Positions 36,001-43,909 of a stretch of DNA of 64,000 nt are shown here, one piece after another (the first letter of the stretch is position 1; every line of letters begins with the position of its first letter). The notes below the pieces were generated by a model. It saw nothing but the letters and a program-made list of their open reading frames with translations, did not search any database and was not told where the DNA came from. The DNA comes from Epsilonproteobacteria bacterium UBA4036. Lineage in GTDB: Bacteria; Campylobacterota; Campylobacteria; Campylobacterales; Arcobacteraceae. A program made the position numbers and the translations under genes. The DNA is taken from NCBI GenBank assembly GCA_002382325.1, contig DGAG01000011.1, forward strand, positions 62,001 through 126,000, read 5' to 3'.

Positions 36001-37219
36001 CTTTATCTTTTAAAGCGTTTAAAGTTTCTTCTAAACTTTGAGGTAAATTTAAAAAACTGGCACCCATATTATCTACACCATAAGGGTAGTTGTAATACAT
36101 AATCGCAATCTTTTTATCTTTGTTAGGCTTATGTTTTAATGTTGATATATTGATGGCTTTATTTGCTAATGAGTAAAGCTGAGGATAAATGGGTTCAAGT
36201 TTCTTTGTAACTTTATTTTGTGCTGCGACAATAAGAGAATCTGTAAATCCTAAAGTTTCAGGGATGATATAAGTCATAGGAATCATAGAAAAATTGACCC
36301 CATTGATATCGTTTTCCCAATCTTTTTCATCTCCTTTCGTATAATAAAGAGCATGTAAAATTGGTACATTTAAGTTTGAGTACATCTTTTTTTGTTTTTC
36401 ATGGTCAATAATCATAAGTTGAAAGTTGACAATAACATCTACTATGGTTTTATCATTTAAGCTCAAAAACTCTTTGCCTGTTGGATCATCTCCTGAAATA
36501 TCTACAAAAAAAGGCAGAGTTAAATAACCTTTTTTCTCAAAATATAAAATCATCTCATCAATATGTGCTAAATTGTTAGATACGATTGAGCCTCTGTGTA
36601 ATCCAATACCAATGATGGGCTTATTGTTATTGAGTAAATCAATATTAAAAAAAGAAGCATAATCATTCTGTGAGGGAAAAACTAAGTTAGGATTTTTAGG
36701 GTGATAAATTCCTTTTTCAGGGATAATTAATGCTTTTGAGTACTCTTCTTTACTGGTTTTAAGAAGTTTGTTTTGTATAAATATGATAAAATTTGTGAAA
36801 TTCTGACTTCCTCCGTTATGCCAATACTCATTTAAGAGAATGTTATCTTCTAGGGATATATTCTTTCTATAAGGATTCTCTTTTTGTGTGGGCAGAGGAA
36901 TAATAATTTTATTTTCATCCAAGTGATTTAACACATTGCTGTACTCTTCTATCATTGAATTAACAGATCTCTCTCCTGCTAAAGAATCAAACATGATAAT
37001 TTTATATTGAGAAAATTCATTTAAATAGTCATCTTTTTTTAATTCATTTTGAAAAATAAATTTAATTTCGAGATCTTTTTTCTTTGCAAGATTTAACACT
37101 TCAATGGCTTTAGCAGATTGGGTACTTTGTCCCATGGTACTGCTAATAATGAGTACATCATTTTTTGAAAATAGCATAATAGGAAAAACAAAAACGAAGA
37201 AAAATAATATTTTTTTCAC
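33068..37219 (-). CDS. Membrane-anchored periplasmic CobN-like chelatase (HmuS-like)
   Basis: 1383 residues from the GTG at 37219, which has AGAGG five bases upstream; the GTG at 37225 overlaps that site. An N-terminal signal (KKILFFFVFVFPIMLF) precedes the CobN/Mg-chelatase H-type body: HFGTHGTQEWSPGKERGL, AIQAKRRGRATLISHQTPPFG, GVGGDPIRNPPSLPTG and VDVVISATGLYRDTFPQT are typical. The end carries an added basic-flanked membrane helix (IILLCLLSLFIAGAAYELRRK). No CobS or CobT partner is present. In Bacteroidetes the related HmuS belongs to the hmu haem-uptake operon; a similar role in the periplasm is inferred from the operon. Confidence 0.85.
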   Translation of the reverse strand: MKKILFFFVFVFPIMLFSKNDVLIISSTMGQSTQSAKAIEVLNLAKKKDLEIKFIFQNELKKDDYLNEFSQYKIIMFDSLAGERSVNSMIEEYSNVLNHLDENKIIIPLPTQKENPYRKNISLEDNILLNEYWHNGGSQNFTNFIIFIQNKLLKTSKEEYSKALIIPEKGIYHPKNPNLVFPSQNDYASFFNIDLLNNNKPIIGIGLHRGSIVSNNLAHIDEMILYFEKKGYLTLPFFVDISGDDPTGKEFLSLNDKTIVDVIVNFQLMIIDHEKQKKMYSNLNVPILHALYYTKGDEKDWENDINGVNFSMIPMTYIIPETLGFTDSLIVAAQNKVTKKLEPIYPQLYSLANKAINISTLKHKPNKDKKIAIMYYNYPYGVDNMGASFLNLPQSLEETLNALKDKGYTTEAKDHEYLRTEATKGLKMMYDVNLYDTAWKILEEESADLFPYEEYMKEFYKLPVKTRTNIIKVWDYPIKSKSLIYKNNKWYFLIPRKKIGNVIIMPQPRRAERDDSIRKQNIDITRDDNRLWHNPTVPISHSYLAGYLYVRKQFKADAIVHFGTHGTQEWSPGKERGLSIGDDALCVLGDTPVIYPYITNNLAEAIQAKRRGRATLISHQTPPFGLTGTYKELSEIMDFINQYKSVDDGMLKTQLKNQITEATVNVNIHKDVNVNEEDIKKNFENYLSKVEDFILGSSKAAMPLGMHTFGTYPKNEHLISTILQMVGNEFIQKVEGDENFFTQNYEKFSKSKSYQLIDEFVIQNKAFEELEDQELKPYLLIARKYKDDFKNTKEIKNFLRALEGEYIETGVGGDPIRNPPSLPTGINMYGFDPSKVPTKAAYTTGRKLMEEFIANYYKEHGQYPQKLTFNLWSLETMRHYGVLESQILYAMGVKPIWNETGISNHFIQDIVKQMLQHYLGESFAKWLASFITVPRIEAVLNLTPQTWFEKPKKMLQHAKATSKGQIDDIEIIPYDELKRPRVDVVISATGLYRDTFPQTMQLIAKAIEKVSALKEEHNFLRENTLALKKKLENTKGISKEEANYLSTIRIFSNKPGDYGSGVDDIGDTSRWENDTRISQNYVQKLGYYYGSDPKRWGEKHVELDLYSKNLSGTEGIIFSRTSNLYGLLTSDDPFEYFGSIAMAVRNIDGKTPKTFIANLRDPNNAKIQSTSEFMSQELRGRYFHPKWIKEMQDEGYAGTLTVLDRMNNFWGWQVVDPNIVRDDQWQEFVEVYINDKYDLKIQEWFKQFNPDALAQFTQKILEANRKGYFKTDEATLKKLVELYKELQKKYKVKTYNTKFKDFIDNKAIGFGLMMPNGEMIPQNNTASKDIKESKKAQDSEVKGQKLEKVKKQEVIDDMTQKIILLCLLSLFIAGAAYELRRKA

Positions 37220-37273
37220 ATTCACCTCTTTTTTAAAAATTGTATTTTATATATAAACAAAATTGTCGATGGA

Positions 37274-37594
37274 TTATTTATCCTGAGATGCTTCAGGGAC
37301 ATAAACCATACTTCCATCTTTAAGTTTGTAAGCCACACCGGCTTTTGTTCCTTCGCCTTGTCCAATTTTGCCTTCTGATTTGTATGAATCAATTTTTTCA
37401 CCTTTTTTAACGATTACTTCCATATTTTTCTTGCCAGGATTTTTAATGACAGTGACATCATCACTGTTAAATGGATTTAAAGGATTTTGTGCAATGGAAA
37501 TCAAAAGAGCGGCGATAATGACTAAAAAAACATCGACCAGATTTACTGCTGAAATAATGGGGTTTAAAGACTCATCATCATGCAACAGTTTCAT
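37274..37594 (-). CDS. DUF2149 protein, ExbD-like
   Basis: 106 residues. The N-terminal hydrophobic helix NLVDVFLVIIAALLI places an Asp inside the membrane as in ExbD and TolR; a periplasmic tail with GEKIDSYKS follows. DUF2149 genes are found beside CobN-like and ExbB-like genes in hmu-type operons. The start overlaps the ExbB-like gene by 17 bases, so coupled translation is likely, and the two probably form a proton-driven motor. Confidence 0.78.
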   Translation of the reverse strand: MKLLHDDESLNPIISAVNLVDVFLVIIAALLISIAQNPLNPFNSDDVTVIKNPGKKNMEVIVKKGEKIDSYKSEGKIGQGEGTKAGVAYKLKDGSMVYVPEASQDK

Positions 37595-38120
37595 GTGTTT
37601 CTCGATTCAAATATAAGATATCTTTAATTTCATGGGCATACCAACCTTTCCGAACGGTTGTGATCCAATAAGTAATAGAGGCTGTAATCAATGCAAAAAT
37701 AACGGCAGCAAATGCAATAACCAAATTCTCACTGATACCTTGAACATTGCCAGCAGCAAGTGATTTTAAGGCTGGTCCCATGGGAATCATTGTGGCAACA
37801 AGTCCTAACATAGGGGTTATTCTTGTAATAATAGAAGTATTTTGCAGTTTTTTATAAGCATACACTTCTAAATCTTCACAGCCATTAAACCCTTTAGTAA
37901 TTAAGTAATTAACAATTGGATACCCTTTGATATACTCTGCATGTGTTTCTTCTAAAAATTGATTGTATTGGTGTTGACTCTTTTTTCTTTTAAAACTTTG
38001 AGAAAAGAAAACACCAATTTCAAAGATTGAATAGATAAACAAACATACAATTAAAATCAAAATGGGGGCTAAAAAAGTATTGGAAACCTCATACATTAAA
38101 TTTTCAAGAACAGCTATCAT
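37578..38120 (-). CDS. MotA/TolQ/ExbB-type proton channel protein
   Basis: 180 residues with about three membrane segments. ITRITPMLGLVATMIPMGPALKSLAAG and the following VIAFAAVIFALITASITYWI match the ExbB/TolQ core. AAAGGAG precedes the ATG. It is the first gene of the operon running through DUF2149, CobN-like and TonB receptor genes. With the DUF2149 partner it would use the proton gradient to drive uptake through the receptor, though no TonB gene is seen here. A 21-bp-spaced direct repeat lies upstream. Confidence 0.87.
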   Translation of the reverse strand: MIAVLENLMYEVSNTFLAPILILIVCLFIYSIFEIGVFFSQSFKRKKSQHQYNQFLEETHAEYIKGYPIVNYLITKGFNGCEDLEVYAYKKLQNTSIITRITPMLGLVATMIPMGPALKSLAAGNVQGISENLVIAFAAVIFALITASITYWITTVRKGWYAHEIKDILYLNRETHETVA

Positions 38121-38214
38121 TTATCTCCTTTAAAGTAAATACCTATCAATATTTTAAATAAGGATAAGTAAATTTATGGGATTATAATGATTTCAATAAC
38201 AAATATCAATATAC

Positions 38215-38252
38215 TTTTTTATAAATCCGATATATTTTTTTATAAATCCGAT
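38215..38252. promoter_or_regulatory. Direct repeat, candidate AraC-type operator of the hmu-like operon
   Basis: The 17-mer TTTTTTATAAATCCGAT occurs twice, at 38215-38231 and 38236-38252, so the cores ATAAATCCGAT are 21 bp (two helical turns) apart. It lies about 95-130 bases upstream of the ExbB-like gene and just beyond the stop of the AraC-family gene. Tandem half-sites at 21 bp are typical for AraC-family activators. Confidence 0.6.
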
Positions 38253-38268
38253 TTTTTAAAACTCAATG

Positions 38269-39216
38269 TTAATTGTTTTTTTGGAAGTTTTTGGGAGAAC
38301 AATGATATTTTTTTGAAAAAGCAAAAGTAAAACTGCATTGATTGGTGTATCCTACCATTTCGGAAACTTCTTTAATCGAGTAGTGTTTATCTTTTAAATA
38401 TTCAGTTGCTTTGGTCAGTCTTATTTCTACTAAATAATCGTGTATCGTTGAATGAAAAAGTTCTTTGAATCCTATTTTTAACTTAGTTTGATTTAAAGCT
38501 ACCTCTTTGGCTAATTTTGAAATAGTTAATTTGTCTTTAAATGATTTTTCTAAAATCTCTTTTACTTTGTAAATTCTTTGAACTTCATCTTCATCTAAAG
38601 TATAAGCCAATGAACTCTTTTTTTGAATCTTTTGGAAAATAAAAAAAATCAATTCCATGGTGATATTTTTGAGGTATATCTTATCTACACGATTTGAATA
38701 ATCTTTTTCAAATAGCTCATTATATTTAAACTTTAACTCAGGAAGAAAAAGTTCGATAAAGGGATTGTTGTTGATTTTATTTTTTAAAATGTCATCCAAA
38801 AATTTGTTCTCTTTTAAAAAACTTTCTCCTAATGAGATACAAAGATATTTAATATGTTCATTTTTTTTATACAGTAACAGAGTTTTGCTTTTTGCTTTAT
38901 AATCAATTACAACATAATTTTCTTTATAGGTAATAACGGAGTTATGGGTATCACATAATTTTTGAAAACTGCCTTGCAAAATTATTCTTAATTGTAAAAA
39001 CTCTTTTTCGCTTTCTGATTCGTATTTAAAATCTTGTTTAATTTGGTTATTGATAATATTTAAGTAAACACCATTTTCAACTTTTGTATTTAGAATTTTT
39101 AAATTCATTAACTCCGTTTCAATAAGAGCAGACTCTTTTATGTATGATTTATTTTCATTTTCTTCATAAGAAATCTTGCCAATATTTTCTAATTGTTTTT
39201 TTGATATATACGTCAT
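38269..39216 (-). CDS. AraC-family transcriptional regulator
   Basis: 315 residues. The last ~100 residues hold two HTH motifs: KLTISKLAKEVALNQTKLKIGFKELF and YSIKEVSEMVGYTNQCSFTFAFSKKYHCSPKNF. The N-terminal ~190 residues are a probable ligand-binding domain without a clear cupin motif. The PchR-like layout and the nearby TonB receptor suggest it activates the uptake operon in response to its substrate; the direct repeat downstream is a candidate target and a Fur-like box lies upstream of the gene. Confidence 0.9.
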   Translation of the reverse strand: MTYISKKQLENIGKISYEENENKSYIKESALIETELMNLKILNTKVENGVYLNIINNQIKQDFKYESESEKEFLQLRIILQGSFQKLCDTHNSVITYKENYVVIDYKAKSKTLLLYKKNEHIKYLCISLGESFLKENKFLDDILKNKINNNPFIELFLPELKFKYNELFEKDYSNRVDKIYLKNITMELIFFIFQKIQKKSSLAYTLDEDEVQRIYKVKEILEKSFKDKLTISKLAKEVALNQTKLKIGFKELFHSTIHDYLVEIRLTKATEYLKDKHYSIKEVSEMVGYTNQCSFTFAFSKKYHCSPKNFQKNN

Positions 39217-39276
39217 ACAGGTTATCCTCCTTAAACAATGATAACAATATTGGATAATTTTTTAGTATGTTATAAT

Positions 39277-39295
39277 GATATTGATAATAATAATC
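39277..39295. promoter_or_regulatory. Candidate Fur box upstream of the AraC-family gene
   Basis: GATATTGATAATAATAATC matches 16 of 19 positions of the GATAATGATAATCATTATC consensus, 61-79 bases upstream of the AraC start. Iron-Fur control would fit a haem or metal uptake locus. AT-rich context raises the chance of accidental matches. Confidence 0.5.
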
Positions 39296-39347
39296 TTAAA
39301 GAGCTTTTGAAACTCTTTAAGTATGAGATATGTGATTGCAAAGATTT

Positions 39348-39845
39348 TTATTTATGGTGTTGGACATTTTGTTTTTGACTCAGAGCTTCAAACAAAGGAA
39401 ACTTTTCTTGGGCAAAGCTTTGATGACAAGTGACACAGGCATTGAGCATTTTGTTAAAATAAAATTGAGTCAATTCAGGGTTTTTGATATTGGCAACATG
39501 TTCTAACATCGCAGCATCGTTATGAAAGGCACTGTCTTGGGCAATAAAACTTTGAGGCAGTTTTGTATGCAGTTCCTCTTTTTGAGTTGAAGTGAGTTTT
39601 TGTTTTAAGATAAAACTGTTTTTAATCTTAATGGCGGTTTTTTCAATGCTAGTGTAATCGCCTGCAATCATTGAGGACAAAATTGTTTTCATCGCTTTTT
39701 CTAAAGCTATCATCTCTTGAGATAATACCACTCTAAGTTCACTTGAAAGAGTTTTTACACCCATAGGTTTATTGTGATGCTCTTTGCTTTGTGCCAATAA
39801 AGTACTTGAGATAAGCAAAACAGTTACTGATACTTTTTTTAACAT
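39348..39845 (-). CDS. Periplasmic c-type cytochrome (single CxxCH, helical)
   Basis: 165 residues with a signal peptide (VTVLLISSTLLAQS). A helical body ends with one haem motif CVTCH near residue 139, followed by FAQEKFPLF. A C-terminal CxxCH after a helical bundle fits cytochrome c' (class II)-like proteins. AAGGAG precedes the ATG. It lies downstream of the two-component genes, separated by a 16-bp-stem hairpin. Confidence 0.78.
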   Translation of the reverse strand: MLKKVSVTVLLISSTLLAQSKEHHNKPMGVKTLSSELRVVLSQEMIALEKAMKTILSSMIAGDYTSIEKTAIKIKNSFILKQKLTSTQKEELHTKLPQSFIAQDSAFHNDAAMLEHVANIKNPELTQFYFNKMLNACVTCHQSFAQEKFPLFEALSQKQNVQHHK

Positions 39846-39897
39846 ATTTTTCTCCTTTTAAATTGTCCCAATTTCAAAGGGACCTTTCCTTTTTAAT

Positions 39898-39934
39898 CTC
39901 TTTTTAGGTTTGAATCAATCAAACCTAAAAAGAG
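39898..39934 (-). terminator. Hairpin between sensor kinase and c-type cytochrome genes
   Basis: CTCTTTTTAGGTTTGA / TCAAACCTAAAAAGAG, a perfect 16-bp stem with a 5-base loop. It lies between the kinase stop and the cytochrome start and likely stops or attenuates the upstream transcript. Confidence 0.65.
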
Positions 39935-40038
39935 AAATCCTAAAGAGAACAACTTGTTGTTCTTGCGTTTAAATTGAACTCAATAATGAGTGGTAAAAAG
40001 TTTAATGAAAAAGTATCAAGACAGAGGAAAGAAACTCT

Positions 40039-41241
40039 TTACATTTTCTTGACAAAAAACAGAGTAAAGTGGTTTTGATGGTTTTGAAAAGCATAGCTTA
40101 AATGAAATTGGTGTTTGTGCATGACTTTATTGACAATACTTAATCCCAATCCAAAGCCATCACGCTCTTGACGTTCTTGAGTAAAGGGTTTTAAATAGTG
40201 TTCCAACTCTTTTACAAGAGGATTCCCATGGTTACTGACACAAATGCTATGAGCAGTTGCTTCAATGGTTACAGGAAGACACGTAGCATATTTTAACGCA
40301 TTATCAATAATGTTTTTTAGTGCCAAACACAAATAGTGTAAATCACCTGTGATTCTAAAATCTTCCTTTATATACAATTGAATGTTTGATTCATCGTTGA
40401 TATAAAGTTTGCTTAATGCTTCAAGAATAAGGGTTTCGGCACTAAAAGTGCTAAAATGAAGTTTGGAAGAGTTGAGTTTTTCAAGTTCAAGCAGTTCATT
40501 GGTTAAGGTTTCTAAATCTTTAAATATCTTTTTGAGTAACTCTTTTTGTGAAAAATCATCAATCTTTTCAAGAGCAAACTTTCCTTTGGCAATGGGCGTT
40601 CGCAGTTCATGTCCAATATCTCTTAAAAGCTCTTCTCGTGTGGTAATAAGATTTTCAAGTGTACTTGCCATGGAGTTAAATGTTTTTGCAAGCGTTCCTA
40701 TTTCATCGTTTGAAGTAATATTAATACGACTGCTTAAATTCCCATGACTGAAGTTTTCAATCTCTTTGGTGATACTTTTAAGAGGATAAAGCAGTTTTAA
40801 AATATAAGCAAAAGTAAGAATAAGAATAAAAATATCTAAAAAAATCAAGGCATTGAGTTGAAGCTTGTCATTGATATTTTGTTCATCGGGAGTTTTTAAA
40901 ATAAGATGTTCATCTAAAAAATTGATATGTAAAATAAACTCATCTTCAAAAGACTCTTTTTGTATTGAGACAAAACCAAAGGTGTGTGTTTTTTCATATA
41001 ATATTTCATTTTGTTTTTTTATAGAATTAAGAGGTTTGAGTTGATATTTTTTAAGCAGTTCATCAATTTTACTTTTATTATCAATATTTAAAAGCAGTTC
41101 GTTGGCGATTTTTAAATATTTTTCTTTGATTAAATCATCAATACGTTTGGAGTTGATGTTGTCAATCCAAAAACCAATGATGCTCATCAGAACAAAACTG
41201 ATTAAAAACAGTACGGCAATTTTTTTAGAAATTGACATCAT
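40039..41241 (-). CDS. HAMP-domain sensor histidine kinase
   Basis: 400 residues. An N-terminal membrane helix (KIAVLFLISFVLMSIIGFW), a short periplasmic part and a second helix (ALIFLDIFILILTFAYIL) lead to HAMP. The H-box is DIGHELRTPIAKGKF, as in ArsS-type kinases of this phylum, and the ATPase has DNALKYA and FGLGLSIVNKVM. It starts at the stop of its regulator gene and shares the operon of the DUF1924/diheme cytochromes and a Spy-like protein, so envelope or redox stress is the likely cue. Confidence 0.9.
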   Translation of the reverse strand: MMSISKKIAVLFLISFVLMSIIGFWIDNINSKRIDDLIKEKYLKIANELLLNIDNKSKIDELLKKYQLKPLNSIKKQNEILYEKTHTFGFVSIQKESFEDEFILHINFLDEHLILKTPDEQNINDKLQLNALIFLDIFILILTFAYILKLLYPLKSITKEIENFSHGNLSSRINITSNDEIGTLAKTFNSMASTLENLITTREELLRDIGHELRTPIAKGKFALEKIDDFSQKELLKKIFKDLETLTNELLELEKLNSSKLHFSTFSAETLILEALSKLYINDESNIQLYIKEDFRITGDLHYLCLALKNIIDNALKYATCLPVTIEATAHSICVSNHGNPLVKELEHYLKPFTQERQERDGFGLGLSIVNKVMHKHQFHLSYAFQNHQNHFTLFFVKKM

Positions 41242-41906
41242 TAACCTACAAACTTATAACCAATGCCCCAAACCGATTTAATATAATGGGGATCTTTGGA
41301 ATCATCGCCAATTTTATGGCGAATATTGGAAATATGCATATCAATGGTTCGATTTTTGGTATTAAAATCCAAAGAGGTTGCGTGTAAGATTTGTTCACGA
41401 GAGAGATTTTTATTGGCATTTTCAACTAAAAAAACAAAAATCTCAAACTCTATTTTGGTTAAATCAATGGGGTAGTTATCCAATAAGAGTTGGCGATTTT
41501 GTTTATCAATGACAAAATCACCTATGCTTATTTGAGTGGTGTATTGTTTTTTTAATATGTGTTCAAGGCGTAAGACCAACTCTCTGGGTTCATACGGTTT
41601 TGCCAAATAATCATCTGCACCCAACTCGAAGCCTAAAATTTTATTGCCAATATCCCCTCTGGCAGACGAGATAATAATGGGAATATCGCAGATACTTTTA
41701 ATTTTTTTAAAAACATCAAAGCCATCCATTAAAGGCAACATTAAATCCAAAATCACAATATCATATGAAGAATTTTGTTGCAGTTGTTCAAGGGCATCTT
41801 TGGGGTTATAAAAGGCGTGGCAAGTAAAGCCATAGTCCTGTAAATATTCCACGATAAAATCGCTCATTTGTACATCATCTTCTATCAAAAGTACGTGTTT
41901 ATTCAA
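41241..41906 (-). CDS. OmpR-family response regulator
   Basis: 221 residues from a TTG start with GGAG upstream. The receiver has LLIEDD, VILDLMLPLMDG (phospho-Asp) and DDYLAKPYEP; the winged-helix output ends with RTIDMHISNIRHKIGDD and SVWGIGYKFVG. It overlaps the Spy-like gene by 8 bases and the kinase by one. Direct repeats TTTCTTGACA at 44384 and the related pair at 46551 are candidate targets. Confidence 0.93.
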   Translation of the reverse strand: MNKHVLLIEDDVQMSDFIVEYLQDYGFTCHAFYNPKDALEQLQQNSSYDIVILDLMLPLMDGFDVFKKIKSICDIPIIISSARGDIGNKILGFELGADDYLAKPYEPRELVLRLEHILKKQYTTQISIGDFVIDKQNRQLLLDNYPIDLTKIEFEIFVFLVENANKNLSREQILHATSLDFNTKNRTIDMHISNIRHKIGDDSKDPHYIKSVWGIGYKFVG

Positions 41907-42297
41907 TTTCCCACTCCTTTAAATAGTATGAAAATTGCTCTCTTTGTTGGGGCGTTAAAACCGCATGAATTTGTTTGAAGATTTTGACTTCTAATTCAAT
42001 GGCTTCTTCACTTAAATCTTCGGCAATGTCTTCATATTTTTCTTCATCAAAATGTTCTTCTTGCATCAATTTTTGCAGTTTTTTATGGGCTTTTTGTTTT
42101 TTCTCATAATATTTTGAAAACTCTTTTTTACACGCAATTAAAATGGCTTTTATTTTCTCTTCTTGTTGGGCATTAAGATGTAGATAGTCTAAATTTTTAT
42201 AAATATGTGTATTGTGTGTCTCATGTTTTTGACTGGCATACAATGGCGATATTAAGAAAAGACTACAAAAAAGCGTTAATATTTTTAATTTTATCAT
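41899..42297 (-). CDS. Spy/CpxP-like periplasmic protein
   Basis: 132 residues from the ATG at 42297 (a TTG at 42303 is the alternative). A signal peptide (LTLFCSLFLISPLYASQ) is followed by a charged, all-helical body with LHLNAQQEEKIKAIL and LTPQQREQFSYY, the LTxxQ-like repeat of Spy/CpxP chaperones. Such proteins often modulate a neighbouring two-component system. It overlaps the cytochrome b stop by 35 bases and the regulator gene by 8. Confidence 0.72.
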   Translation of the reverse strand: MIKLKILTLFCSLFLISPLYASQKHETHNTHIYKNLDYLHLNAQQEEKIKAILIACKKEFSKYYEKKQKAHKKLQKLMQEEHFDEEKYEDIAEDLSEEAIELEVKIFKQIHAVLTPQQREQFSYYLKEWEIE

Positions 42298-43378
42298 CTT
42301 CAATTAATCCTTTCTCAATATCACTGTGGCAAACTTTACAGTTGGCTTTGCTTTTTACTTGTGTGTGTTCAAACACCTTTTTGGGAATGTTTTTGTGTTC
42401 ATGTTTCCAAAAGTTGGTGTCAGTTATTGCAATTATATCGTTATTTCCAATAGATTGGCTTATTTTAAAGCTCATCTCTTGAGTGGAAGTTTCAGCACTG
42501 TTTTGCACCAAAAAGTTTAAAATGTTTTCATGATCTTCTTCTTCAAGAGAAGCATCATCGCCAAAGTGATTTTCCAAATCGTTCATCATACTTATCCAAG
42601 AGTGTTTGGGCAAACTGTGTGGTGGATACAAGGTGTGGCAAGAACCACACTCATTGACAAACACTTCATTTAAAGCCATATAATCAATGCTTTGGTATTT
42701 GGAAGCCACCAAGATATTTTTAGGTTGAATCATATTAAAAATCAAAAATGCGAGCAATGCTACAAAAAAAACAAAGGCAATAAACTTTTGAAAAAGGCTT
42801 AACGTGATACTGCTTTTTTCTTGAGTGACTTTATAGCCTGTAAAAATGGATTGCAGGGTTTCTTGTTTGCCATGAAGCAGTTTATCGGTTAAAATCCCAC
42901 CCAAATGAGCTACAATTAAAACAATCAAAAGGTTGGCAAAAAATTCATGCAACTTTTCAAAAAGTTCCATTTTCTTAAAAAAAGAGTCATTTAAAAATGA
43001 AAATATCCCTTTTCCCTCTTGTATGCCAAAAGTTAATGCCCCTGTGGCAATAACGATAAAAACTACGATAAACATCCCTAACATCACATACGAAGCAGGA
43101 GGATTATGTCCGATATATTTTTGCTCATTGTTAAAAATAGACAGCATAAATGCTTTGACTTTGTCAAAACCAAAAGGAAAATCTTTAAATTTTGAGTACT
43201 TAGGTCCTAAATAACCCCATACCAAACGAAATGTCAAAAGAATCAATACGCCATAACCAATAACCGCATGATAATGCAAAAGCTTATCATCATCGGTTAA
43301 AAATGCCGCTAAAATTAAAAGTGCAAAAAGCCAATGAAATACACGAGTAGGTAAACTCCAAATATAGGATTTAATCAT
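42263..43378 (-). CDS. Cytochrome b (b561-like) with C-terminal diheme c region
   Basis: 371 residues. The first ~230 residues have four membrane helices with His in FHWLFALLILAAF, LLHYHAVIGYG and FANLLIVLIVAHLGG, as in cytochrome b561/NiFe-hydrogenase b subunits. The C-terminal ~130 residues hold two CxxCH motifs (CGSCH and CKVCH) separated by about 90 residues, the same layout as the diheme c gene upstream. It would pass electrons between the quinone pool and the diheme cytochrome. Confidence 0.85.
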   Translation of the reverse strand: MIKSYIWSLPTRVFHWLFALLILAAFLTDDDKLLHYHAVIGYGVLILLTFRLVWGYLGPKYSKFKDFPFGFDKVKAFMLSIFNNEQKYIGHNPPASYVMLGMFIVVFIVIATGALTFGIQEGKGIFSFLNDSFFKKMELFEKLHEFFANLLIVLIVAHLGGILTDKLLHGKQETLQSIFTGYKVTQEKSSITLSLFQKFIAFVFFVALLAFLIFNMIQPKNILVASKYQSIDYMALNEVFVNECGSCHTLYPPHSLPKHSWISMMNDLENHFGDDASLEEEDHENILNFLVQNSAETSTQEMSFKISQSIGNNDIIAITDTNFWKHEHKNIPKKVFEHTQVKSKANCKVCHSDIEKGLIEDDKIKNINAFL

Positions 43379-43387
43379 AGAATCTCC

Positions 43388-43909
43388 TTAATCTTTCCAT
43401 CGACCACAATTGGGAATTTTAATATCTCGCTCACTGTAAATGCCTTTGTCAGCAGTGGTATGACATGCCATACAGTTAAAAATTCCTTTGACCTCTTTTT
43501 GCGTAATTAACAAAGGACGTATCTCATTGTGTTTTTCAATCATATAAGGTGTTTTTGATATAGAATCAGGAATGGCTCGCCCTCGAAGAGAGTTCACAAT
43601 ACGGCTGCTTCGTTTATAGTCCATATTTTTCTCGGCACTGTTCGCATTAAGATAGTTTGAAACAGTAATCCAATCTTCTTGTGCCAATGTGGCATCGGTG
43701 TCAAAATGATTTTCTAAATTGTTCATCATTTTATTCCACGCATTTGCAGGTAATAGTCCTGCTTGATAGGCAAAATGGCAAGAACCACACTCTTTTAAAT
43801 AAAGCGCATTATTGACAGGAGCTACTCCTTTTTTTGAAGTTTTACTATAGCCATAACCATCTGCAAATAAAGCCGATGTCAATAAAATGATAAATAGTGT
43901 AAATCTCAT
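43388..43909 (-). CDS. Diheme cytochrome c (DHC family)
   Basis: 173 residues with a signal peptide (LFIILLTSALFADG). Two haem motifs occur, CGSCH near residue 36 and CMACH near residue 146, with the DHC pattern AYQAGLLPANAWNKMMNNLENHF between them. ATGA overlaps the DUF1924 gene stop. DHC acts with SHP-like and cytochrome b partners in the periplasm. Confidence 0.88.
   Translation of the reverse strand: MRFTLFIILLTSALFADGYGYSKTSKKGVAPVNNALYLKECGSCHFAYQAGLLPANAWNKMMNNLENHFDTDATLAQEDWITVSNYLNANSAEKNMDYKRSSRIVNSLRGRAIPDSISKTPYMIEKHNEIRPLLITQKEVKGIFNCMACHTTADKGIYSERDIKIPNCGRWKD

Noticed and set aside
38160..38200. Fur-like stretch before the ExbB-like gene
   Set aside because: Only about 10 of 19 consensus positions match, which is expected by chance in this AT-rich DNA.
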